64,000 bases of DNA, taken from NCBI GenBank assembly GCA_024641335.1, contig JAHEDG010000009.1, forward strand, positions 1 to 64,000, read 5' to 3'. The position numbers and the translations under genes are program-made. The notes beneath the pieces are model-generated. The model saw only the letters and a program-made list of their open reading frames with translations. It was not told the origin of the DNA and did no database searches. Origin of the DNA: Candidatus Zixiibacteriota bacterium. Lineage in GTDB: Bacteria; Zixibacteria; MSB-5A5; UBA10806. Below are positions 9,970 through 18,473 of the stretch, in pieces (within the stretch, counting starts at the first letter, position 1; every line of letters starts with the position of its first letter).

Positions 9970-10495
9970 ATTCGGCCTCCATTCTATTTGTTTTCAACAC
10001 ATTCATCGGAAAATAGCGGGCCAGCTCCTCCCTCATTTTCCTGCGTGATCTCCAAAGTCGGGATTTAATCGATCCTTCCGGTTTGCCGAACATCTCAGCA
10101 AGCTCGGCGACACTCCAACCTTCAATCTCAAATAAAGTCACCATGGCCCTGTCTTCGGACGAAATCGCGCGAAAAGCCCTATCCAGCCAGATCCGGGCGA
10201 ATATCCGATTCGAAGGATCCGCGATGGGCACTTTTCCATCAATATCCGGGTCCGGCGATACGATTTTCCACCGTCGATTCCGCAGCCGGCTCTTGTAAAG
10301 ATTGACAATGATCCGATAGAGCCATGGCTTGAAAGATCCCCTCTCTCTGAGCGTGTCGAATTTACCGATGGCCTGAACCAAAGAATCATGATAGAGATCC
10401 TCGCCGTCGTCCCGGTTACCGGCCAGACGTCGGCAAAACGCTTCGGCCCGGCGATGTTCGGTTTCCAAATGCTGCCAGAATAAGTCCTTATTCAT
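9935..10495 (-). CDS. ECF RNA polymerase sigma factor
   Basis: Region 2 GEDLYHDSLVQAIGKFDTLRERGSFKPWLYRIIVNLYKSRLR; region 4 FEIEGWSVAELAEMFGKPEGSIKSRLWRSRRKMREEL. Confidence 0.95.
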   Translation of the reverse strand: MNKDLFWQHLETEHRRAEAFCRRLAGNRDDGEDLYHDSLVQAIGKFDTLRERGSFKPWLYRIIVNLYKSRLRNRRWKIVSPDPDIDGKVPIADPSNRIFARIWLDRAFRAISSEDRAMVTLFEIEGWSVAELAEMFGKPEGSIKSRLWRSRRKMREELARYFPMNVLKTNRMEAEYALPRGETSPE

Positions 10496-10507
10496 AATCC
10501 TCATAGT

Positions 10508-10537
10508 TAAGACGCATAGGGAAGCCGTCAGGTTGCA
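10508..10537 (-). promoter_or_regulatory. Putative ECF-type autoregulatory promoter
   Basis: On the minus strand TGCAACCT ... GCGTCTTA; AACC and CGTC cores separated by 16 nt, directly upstream of the ECF sigma ORF. Confidence 0.5.
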
Positions 10538-10603
10538 AGTTATGAAAATAAATCTGTCTTATTCAAAATACCCTGCGGAACTCGAGTTAGCTTTCATATA
10601 AAA

Positions 10604-10632
10604 CAGGGGTCTTTGAAATTTAAAGACCCCTG
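10604..10632 (-). terminator. Hairpin terminator of the C25-like protease gene
   Basis: CAGGGGTCTTT-GAAATTT-AAAGACCCCTG perfect 11-bp stem downstream of the stop, followed on the minus strand by TTTT. Confidence 0.7.
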
Positions 10633-10664
10633 AAATGTTCAACTATCGGCTGATTTTCTGAAAA

Positions 10665-13600
10665 TCAATCTATTGGTGGTTTTTCACCCTGTATCGGTAC
10701 GATTCGTCCGCCGGGGGGACAGTCAGCGCAAGGCATTGGCCCGGTTCCCCCTTTGAAATATGCCACGCCGTAGGTAACATCGAGACCATTGAAGCTGCAG
10801 CTGCCGTTGACATCGCCGCTGACATGCCAGGTATGCCCGGGAGTACATTCACACGAGTAACCCGGGGGCGCTCCACCCTTAAAATAAGCTACTGAAAAGG
10901 TAACATCGAGCCCGTTATAACTGCTGCTGCCGTTGACGTCGCCGGGGACATAATCGCAATTCGGGCCCGCGGAAGCAACATTCAGAGTTACCGGCACATG
11001 ACCCGTAGGCGTATCAGGATCGTTGGATACCAGGTTAATCTGCCCGAAATACTCTCCTTCGGATATAGAAGCGGCGTTTAAGGTAACTACCGCGACCAGG
11101 CTGTCTCCTGTGGCGATAGTATCGCTTGGAGGCGAAACAAACAGCCAGACATTCTGAACGACAGGCGGATCATCCGGACCGGAGTGATTCTCTTCGGGTA
11201 GAGCGGTCGCAATGAGCCCTCCAGACGGCCCCCGAAGGTTGAACTCTATCGCGTTCAGATTCAGATACAGGTCGGCGGTACCGTTATTATGGATATTAAT
11301 ATTCCTGGTCGTTAATTCTCCTTCTGTCAGATCGACGGTTATCGAGGTCGGAGTAAAAGAGATATCCGGGGCTCCCGCGGAACCGACTGTCAGGGTGATT
11401 GGAATATCGACGGATGATTGAGTCGGATCATTGGAATCGAGATCAATATGACCCGAATATACTCCCTCGGTTAGTTCGGAGGCGTTAAAGGTCACTATAG
11501 CGGTGGTATCCTCGCCGCTGCTCAGAATACCCCCATGGATATCCAGCATGAGCCAGAATGACGCGGGATAGAATCTCAATGCCAGCTGATCGGTTAAGTA
11601 GGAACTGTTGTAGGCAACCTGTAATCCGGTAGTGCCGGCCAGATCCTCGATACCAACACTATTGCTGGTAAGACTTCCGGTACCCGGATCGAGAGTATTG
11701 TATTGAATGCTGATATGACCTGTGGGATAGAGAATAGCCTCGAAGGTCAGCGATGAAGTTCCCCCGCCGGAGAACAGAGGCACGCCGACATAGCTGACGA
11801 TAAATCTGTTGTTGGCCGTATCATTGTAGTAATACACCTGGCCGTAGAGACTGGGATTCAGATCATCCCAGAACATCGCTATGAAATCATTGGGGGCGCT
11901 GGAAGTAGGTATCGGCTGGTTGGAATAGGATCCTGTTCCAGCTCCGAAGGTCAGGATACCGTTGGAATTTATGAATATACTCGAATAGGAGTTGCCGTAA
12001 AACGGGAAAGAGAATCCCATATCGATCGGTCCGACAGAATTATCATCGCCCAATGAAACAGGTGTGCCATCACCGGAAATATCTACCCAGTTATAGGCCG
12101 GTCCATCCTGCTCGTCCGAATCGACCCAAACATATCCGAAGGCATCCGGTCCTCCCCTGCCGGTAATCGACGGGGGATATATCGGACTGTTTTTATCGAG
12201 CGGTTTCACATTCAGAGAATTATCATATCCGATAGGCAGGGGTCGGGGCGCCGCGGTTATATCCGCAAAATCGACCTGTCTGGTCATGGCAATTCGGTTA
12301 TCGGTTACCTCGGCCAGCGTGAATACCAGGGTACCCTGGCCGATGTTGGAGATATGCAACGAATCGGTGGTCATCTGGCCTTCCTGGAGCGAAACAAGAT
12401 ACGATGTCGGGTCATAGACCATTTGAGGCGGTGGAGCTATACCTTGAGCAGTAGTTATCTTTATGGCTCGTCCCGCGGAGAGCGGAGCGGCTCCCGGGTG
12501 GTAGAGATTATCGAAAGTATACTGAAGCCCGTCATTGTTTTCGAGATTCTGCATTCCGACAGTACTGTAGAGTCCCGGACGGTCGAAATCCCAGTTATCG
12601 TTATCGTCGTTGTATACCGTATGATACTGGAAGAGTATCTCTGAATCGCCGGTCGGGGTAGGATAATACAACGTGTCGTAGATGATCATCTGGAATGTCT
12701 CCGGTGAGTGGGGAGAACCGGGATTGGGATGCATGCATTCTTTCCATTCGATAATGAACCGATGGTTAACAGCGTCATAATACTGAAATACTCCGGCGTT
12801 GCCGCTATATTCCAGATCATCCCAGAACGGGCCGATCAAGCCTCTCGGAGCGGCCGGATCAGGTATCTGCTTATTGTGAAAATTGTACCATCTGTCCCCT
12901 CCCATATCATAAGTGGAGGTATCGAAGGCCACAAAGCCATTGGTACAAACCAGCGTGTAATCGAAACTCTGTCCGTAATAAACAAAATTAAACGGCAACG
13001 AAAGAACTGTAGAAGCGTCGTCGGTATTGACAAAATCGATTCTGGTGCCTGATCCGCCGGCGTAAGGGCTGATCTCGACCCAATTGTAAAATGGCGCTGG
13101 ACCATACCCGGCATCGGTGTTATCGTAGAGGTAATACCCATAGTCATCCGGGCCTATCGGATCGAAGGTGGAAGTATGTCCGACTACTATCGAAATAACG
13201 CGGTGCGCCGCTGAGCCATTGCTCGATGTCAGCAGCAGATCGAAATTGACATTATGACCGTTGTAGACATCATCAGCCGCCTCGATCACAAATGGGGAAG
13301 CGCTGTTGGAACCGTTTCCTCCGATAGCGATATTTCCGAATGGGGCGCTGCCGTCGGTAATAATGATACCAGGATCGTCTGTTGTGAGCAGCCCGGTAAC
13401 CGACGTTCCGGCTAGTTCGCCGATGTTTTGGAGAGTTACGTAGAAGGCTGATGATTCGCCCGGATCTAACCTGCTGTTCGGATTGCCCGGATAATGGGAA
13501 TTCAAATGCAGGAAAGCCATCGACTTCACGTCAACCGGTAAAGCCGCTGTCCAGGGGCCCTGATCGGAGGTGATGTTGAGACGAAGGATATAGTATTCGG

Positions 13601-15944
13601 CATGAGGTATGCTATTGGCCAGATGGACGGCATACTTGCCTGAATTGGCGGAGCCGCCCGGAGCGATACTGCCATATGATTGATTGGCGACTGTAACCGA
13701 GAGTTCCGGGTAGTCGGAAACCAGAGTCGCTGAAACATTGGTGGCCGTGACCGAATTGCCGAAATTCTTGAGGGCAATGGCGAATTCCACTGTTTCCGAA
13801 GGATTAGCGTTGCCGTCGCTGTTACCGGAGGAATTGCCGGAATTATCATCATCGAGCGTAATCGTGCTTACATTCACGGCTACCGATTGAGTCTGAACCA
13901 GGGAATATCCCAGATGGGGAATATAGTTTCTGGCCGTAACCGTAACGAACATAGTATCCGCGGTCGAGGCGGTGAAGTTAAGGAGTATATCGCCGTTATC
14001 GTCGGTTCTTCCACCTACGAAAACTTGCTCTGATACACCGTAGCCCTTAACCAGGTTCACATAAGCGCCGGCAAGCGGGGCCAGATCCGAGCCGGTTACA
14101 TGGATTTGCATCATGCTGGTGCCGACCGGGATTGTCGACGGATAAGTGACGCTCATAGTTTGAGGTATTGCCGTTCTGATTTCCAGCTCCGGATCGCCGA
14201 GAGTGTTGTAAGTGTGGAAATACTGAGCGACATAACTGCCGTCGCCGTTGAACCTGGGGTATGTATTGTAAAGCTGGATTTTTCCTCTGAAAGCCGCCGC
14301 GGCGAAATTATAAATCCCCTCCTCCAAAAGACCCCAGTAGTAACCGATCATTATCGGATTGTTCCACTTGGTGTGAGTATTGCCGTCAGAAGCGCCGTAA
14401 AAAGCGGGTCCGCCTTTCATGGCGTTGACCGAGGAACCCATACGAATCCACTTCTCACCGAAACATTCACCGTAGCCGAAGCTTCCGGTTCCGCAGACAA
14501 TAGAGGCCATCGGGGCGAGCTTGTTATTATTCTGGATCAGATCGAGATCGCTGGTATTGAATGAAGGGCTATACCAGCCTGATGCCCCGGCCCAGCCTCT
14601 ATAGCTTATTATACTGGGACCGGCGTTGAAAAAGCCGAGCAGATTGGGATCGCTTTGGCCGGAGCTCCACCGGAATGATGTATCCACCTGCGTAAACCCG
14701 TGGTTCATCAACATATGACGAACCCAGAGTACCGTAATACGCGGTGTGGTAGCCCCGACATTACCGGCTATTGATAATCCCCTCTGCCAATGAGCCGGAT
14801 CGCTCATAATAGGAGTTTTTTCATATTTTAACGCTTTATGCATAGCCCTGCTTAGAGTGGCCAGGCTATAATCGATCGACATCCTGGTAACCAGAACGTC
14901 GGCCATAAAATCATCACCATCGACACAAGTGTATTTATGGTCTGACGCATATCCTCCATAGGGGAAATCGGGGATATCGAGATTTTCATCGCCGATTATG
15001 CAGACATATTCAGGGGGTATCTCCCAGTTTTGATAAGCCGATTGTATATAATCGAACACCTCCTGCTGGGTCGGGGTACTGCCATTGGGATCGATATCCG
15101 AACCCCTGGCAATTACCACATCATACCCTTTGAGATGTTTCCATCTTCCCAGAACCGCGGCTGAATCGGCAAAAGCGTCGGGAGTAATAATCAGATATCC
15201 GCCTCTTATCGGTTGATAAGTGGCCAACATCTCGTCGGCGTTGGGAACCATGGAGCGGTAAAGCGGCAAAAAAGATTCGGAGATATTATTGGATCTCCTG
15301 ATTTTGACATTGCGGCTATCCTGACCTTCGTATATAAGATTATAATCCAGATCGGTATAGACCCTAAGCTGCCTGGAAACAGGGTTATATTGGAATGGAT
15401 TTATCACGACCTGAATCATGCGCAGATCTCGGCAGATAATCGGACTTCCCAGCTCGATCGGCGCGGCCGGATAAAATTCATTACGCTGATAAAATTCCGA
15501 GTTAATTGTAAACGGCGGGATCTCCGTGGAACCCTCGACCATAGGAGGCTGTGATGGTTCGATCTCGACATTCTCTATTACTTCGTAGGATGCCGACAGG
15601 ATTTCAACTCTGACTCCGGATTGATCCGGGATGCCGATGAGTTGAGAGAAAACCGGCAGTTCAGGAAGCCCCTCTTCCCCGGTCAGGCCGAACATTTCGG
15701 GCTGATCGGTTATCGGAGCGATAGACTGATACGCCTTTCCATCGAGTTGGACATCATCGGCTTCGAATCCGGCGATGCGGAACTCCATACCGGTCCCATG
15801 CTGATCCGAATTAACCAGAAAAGCGGGAGCGGCATTCAGATTCTCCGTTTTAAGAACATGTCTGTCAGCGGCCGCGAACAATAAGGCCGGCGACATTAAT
15901 AAAATAAATAAGGTGGCCCGGAAAATTACGCGTTTCCCTCTCAA
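10665..15944 (-). CDS. Secreted C25 (gingipain-like) peptidase-family protein with dockerin-like C-terminal repeats
   Basis: Signal peptide; GGYLIITPDAFADSAAVLGRWKHLKGYDVVIA, YVCIIGDE, SIVCGTGSFGYGECFGEKWIRMG; two FWDDL modules; C-terminal GDVNGSSSYNGLDV / GDVNGSCSFNGLDV repeats. Confidence 0.87.
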   Translation of the reverse strand: MRGKRVIFRATLFILLMSPALLFAAADRHVLKTENLNAAPAFLVNSDQHGTGMEFRIAGFEADDVQLDGKAYQSIAPITDQPEMFGLTGEEGLPELPVFSQLIGIPDQSGVRVEILSASYEVIENVEIEPSQPPMVEGSTEIPPFTINSEFYQRNEFYPAAPIELGSPIICRDLRMIQVVINPFQYNPVSRQLRVYTDLDYNLIYEGQDSRNVKIRRSNNISESFLPLYRSMVPNADEMLATYQPIRGGYLIITPDAFADSAAVLGRWKHLKGYDVVIARGSDIDPNGSTPTQQEVFDYIQSAYQNWEIPPEYVCIIGDENLDIPDFPYGGYASDHKYTCVDGDDFMADVLVTRMSIDYSLATLSRAMHKALKYEKTPIMSDPAHWQRGLSIAGNVGATTPRITVLWVRHMLMNHGFTQVDTSFRWSSGQSDPNLLGFFNAGPSIISYRGWAGASGWYSPSFNTSDLDLIQNNNKLAPMASIVCGTGSFGYGECFGEKWIRMGSSVNAMKGGPAFYGASDGNTHTKWNNPIMIGYYWGLLEEGIYNFAAAAFRGKIQLYNTYPRFNGDGSYVAQYFHTYNTLGDPELEIRTAIPQTMSVTYPSTIPVGTSMMQIHVTGSDLAPLAGAYVNLVKGYGVSEQVFVGGRTDDNGDILLNFTASTADTMFVTVTARNYIPHLGYSLVQTQSVAVNVSTITLDDDNSGNSSGNSDGNANPSETVEFAIALKNFGNSVTATNVSATLVSDYPELSVTVANQSYGSIAPGGSANSGKYAVHLANSIPHAEYYILRLNITSDQGPWTAALPVDVKSMAFLHLNSHYPGNPNSRLDPGESSAFYVTLQNIGELAGTSVTGLLTTDDPGIIITDGSAPFGNIAIGGNGSNSASPFVIEAADDVYNGHNVNFDLLLTSSNGSAAHRVISIVVGHTSTFDPIGPDDYGYYLYDNTDAGYGPAPFYNWVEISPYAGGSGTRIDFVNTDDASTVLSLPFNFVYYGQSFDYTLVCTNGFVAFDTSTYDMGGDRWYNFHNKQIPDPAAPRGLIGPFWDDLEYSGNAGVFQYYDAVNHRFIIEWKECMHPNPGSPHSPETFQMIIYDTLYYPTPTGDSEILFQYHTVYNDDNDNWDFDRPGLYSTVGMQNLENNDGLQYTFDNLYHPGAAPLSAGRAIKITTAQGIAPPPQMVYDPTSYLVSLQEGQMTTDSLHISNIGQGTLVFTLAEVTDNRIAMTRQVDFADITAAPRPLPIGYDNSLNVKPLDKNSPIYPPSITGRGGPDAFGYVWVDSDEQDGPAYNWVDISGDGTPVSLGDDNSVGPIDMGFSFPFYGNSYSSIFINSNGILTFGAGTGSYSNQPIPTSSAPNDFIAMFWDDLNPSLYGQVYYYNDTANNRFIVSYVGVPLFSGGGTSSLTFEAILYPTGHISIQYNTLDPGTGSLTSNSVGIEDLAGTTGLQVAYNSSYLTDQLALRFYPASFWLMLDIHGGILSSGEDTTAIVTFNASELTEGVYSGHIDLDSNDPTQSSVDIPITLTVGSAGAPDISFTPTSITVDLTEGELTTRNINIHNNGTADLYLNLNAIEFNLRGPSGGLIATALPEENHSGPDDPPVVQNVWLFVSPPSDTIATGDSLVAVVTLNAASISEGEYFGQINLVSNDPDTPTGHVPVTLNVASAGPNCDYVPGDVNGSSSYNGLDVTFSVAYFKGGAPPGYSCECTPGHTWHVSGDVNGSCSFNGLDVTYGVAYFKGGTGPMPCADCPPGGRIVPIQGEKPPID

Positions 15945-15998
15945 AATTAACTCCTTTTCAATTCGGTTAGAGCTTTTGTCATATCTTTACCGCGTCTA

Positions 15999-18062
15999 TT
16001 AAAAACAGTTACCGTCGATTGGAGGCGGCCCGCTTTTAAGATAGCTGACCAGGTAGACGACATCCAATCCGTTGACCGAACAGCTGCCGTTGGCATCGGC
16101 TTCCGGGTAAAATCCGTCGATTTCCAATGGAGGCGGCGCTCCGCCTTTGAGATAGCTGACCAGGTAAACTACATCCAAACCATTGACGCCTCCCGAATGA
16201 TTGACATCGCCGGGAGTATATACATAGTTTGTTTCGGCATCGATTTCGAATGATCTTAATCCGGAATAAAGCGACCAGCCGTATTGATTACCGGCCCTGA
16301 CTCGCCAGTAATATATGTTATCGGGAAGCGAATCAGTGTTGGAGTATTCCGAATTCATAAGACCGGTGTCTGAAAGTACGGTAATTTCGAAAAGAGAGTC
16401 TGTCGCGATCTCGATAGCGTTATGATCGGCATTTGCCGCGTCTGTCCAGTCGAAATACAAATATGGCCTATCCGTCAGATAACCGTCGACAGGCAGCAGA
16501 AGATCGGGGGTCGGCGGCGCGTCTCCACCGGTTATATCGAACCATCTTATTTCGCTCGATGGCGAATACCCGGCGTTATTGTAGGCGGTCACTCTCCAAT
16601 AAAATCGATCTGGATAGAATTCGGTCTGGTTGCGATAAAATGACGCGGCCAGGCTGGAATCGAATTCGAAATTAACGGAGAAAGAAATATCGGTCGAAAT
16701 TTCGATAATAAAACCGTTGGCAAAAGCCGCCTCCTCCCAATCGAAATCAAGATTGGTGGAATCTTCGAACGCGGCCCCGGCGGCCGGACTGATCAGAGCC
16801 GGTGATTCGGGCAATATTCCCAGGGGCACCAGGCCGACATCGGTTACCGTAACGGCGGAATTAGTTACCACTACACCAGTGACGGATTTGGAAACATACC
16901 CATCTTTAAGGAATGTCAGGGTATAAGTTCCCGGATCTATCAACCTGTCGTATCGGCCGGTATTGAACCTGGTAAAACGAGGGTTTATCTCCGGGCCGGC
17001 GGCCTGTTCGACAATAACCTCGGCTTCCAGAGGCAGCCCGGTCAGAGAATCGGTTACCATGCCGGAGAGCCGGGCATATCCCGAGCGCTCCAAAAGATAG
17101 TACATCCCGGCCAGATTGCGCAGACAGATGGAATCGACCATCGATGTATCCTGGATAGTGGTATCGGAAACCTCGCAGGTGAAGGCGGCAGTCCCGAAAT
17201 TGCCATAAAAATAGGTTTTGAAATCCCCCTTGTTGACCAAACCTCTCCTGGCCTCATAGGTGGAATCGCCATCGTCGTTTACTATCGAGCCGGCGAATCC
17301 GCGCCCGATATTCCTCATGGAAACCTCGTCCGGCGCGAATCCGTGAATATCCCAGTACCAATTGTAATAGACGACCTCTGATCGGCCATAGGTGGGAGAA
17401 TGATATTCCACCGCGACAATTGGCTTATATTTAAGACCGAGATCGCGGATAGCCCGACATTCCGATTCTGAAAACGGGTAAGCTCCTTTATAGGTCAGGC
17501 TTTCCGGAGTTACTGCTTCGGGGCCGATATCCAGATCCCAGCCGAAATCATAATTACGATTGCAATCGACACCGTCATGAAAATCGAACTCTCCGTTATT
17601 ATTATTATCAGTCTTATTTTTGCGCCATTCCGTGCCGCCCTGCTCCACTACCATATGCCCTTCCGGATTAACGAAGGGGATCACAAATATCTCGAAGTCA
17701 TTGACATAGCTGACAATTTCAGGATCGCCCGACAAATATTGGGTGATTATATCGTCTGAAAAGTTAATGACGACTTCCGGCCCCAGGATCTCATCGGCAT
17801 GCACGCCTCCGGTAAAGAGAATGGCCGGCTCATCTTCCTCAATGGCGACATTATCGGAGATTTTGAACTGGTAAATAATGATCGAGTCCCGGTTGGAATA
17901 GCCGACAGAATCAAGGGCGCATATATCTGGATGCTGACTTGCCAGAATTTGCAATTCGGCAATACCCTCAGCATAGGTATGGTACTTGTCAGGGAATGAT
18001 TGAGCGAAAGTATTGCTGGCGGCAATCAATATAGCTAATGTCAGGGTTCCCCGCGGTCTCAC
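15999..18062 (-). CDS. Secreted M14 zinc carboxypeptidase with dockerin-like C-terminal repeats
   Basis: Zn-ligand region GGVHADEILGPE, GVDCNRNYDFGWD, VEYHSPTYG, FTCEVSD; tandem GDVNHSGGVNGLDVVYLVSYLKGG / ADANGSCSVNGLDVVYLVSYLKSG tail. Confidence 0.9.
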   Translation of the reverse strand: MRPRGTLTLAILIAASNTFAQSFPDKYHTYAEGIAELQILASQHPDICALDSVGYSNRDSIIIYQFKISDNVAIEEDEPAILFTGGVHADEILGPEVVINFSDDIITQYLSGDPEIVSYVNDFEIFVIPFVNPEGHMVVEQGGTEWRKNKTDNNNNGEFDFHDGVDCNRNYDFGWDLDIGPEAVTPESLTYKGAYPFSESECRAIRDLGLKYKPIVAVEYHSPTYGRSEVVYYNWYWDIHGFAPDEVSMRNIGRGFAGSIVNDDGDSTYEARRGLVNKGDFKTYFYGNFGTAAFTCEVSDTTIQDTSMVDSICLRNLAGMYYLLERSGYARLSGMVTDSLTGLPLEAEVIVEQAAGPEINPRFTRFNTGRYDRLIDPGTYTLTFLKDGYVSKSVTGVVVTNSAVTVTDVGLVPLGILPESPALISPAAGAAFEDSTNLDFDWEEAAFANGFIIEISTDISFSVNFEFDSSLAASFYRNQTEFYPDRFYWRVTAYNNAGYSPSSEIRWFDITGGDAPPTPDLLLPVDGYLTDRPYLYFDWTDAANADHNAIEIATDSLFEITVLSDTGLMNSEYSNTDSLPDNIYYWRVRAGNQYGWSLYSGLRSFEIDAETNYVYTPGDVNHSGGVNGLDVVYLVSYLKGGAPPPLEIDGFYPEADANGSCSVNGLDVVYLVSYLKSGPPPIDGNCF

Positions 18063-18279
18063 AATGTCAAGCTCTCAAGAAAACAGTAGAAGAAAAGAAG
18101 CCGTCCCAGATCATTTTAAATATATGTCTTTTCTGTCAACAGTTCAATGAGAAATGTCAAATTTTGCGAAAAAACGCGGTATTTCAGTCGATTGGGTTTT
18201 ATTGAGAGGGTTTACTATTAGCGGAATAATCGATACGTTATAAGCGGTTCGGATGTATAGCGAGATTTGCAGTTCAAAG

Positions 18280-18363
18280 CGGAGGGCGAGGGACTCGAAC
18301 CCCCATGGCCTTGCGGCCGGCGGTTTTCAAGACCGCTGCCTTACCAATTAGGTCTAGCCCTCC
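18280..18363 (-). tRNA. tRNA-Ser (TGA anticodon)
   Basis: Reverse complement GGAGGGC...GCGGT-CTTGAAA-ACCGC, long variable arm GGCC-GCAA-GGCC, GGGTTCGAGTCCC T-arm, GCCCTCC + G discriminator. Confidence 0.95.
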
Positions 18364-18375
18364 GAATGGAATAAT

Positions 18376-18409
18376 AAAGCGGGCCGGGATATTTCCCCAA
18401 GCCCGCTTT
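18376..18409 (-). terminator. Hairpin terminator downstream of M14/T9SS gene
   Basis: AAAGCGGGC ... GCCCGCTTT stem between the CDS stop and tRNA-Ser. Confidence 0.6.
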
Positions 18410-18473
18410 GAATTTACGTTTACGACATCGGACGGTCAAGAAAATAAAAGCCGCTCACGACACAGCCCGATTT

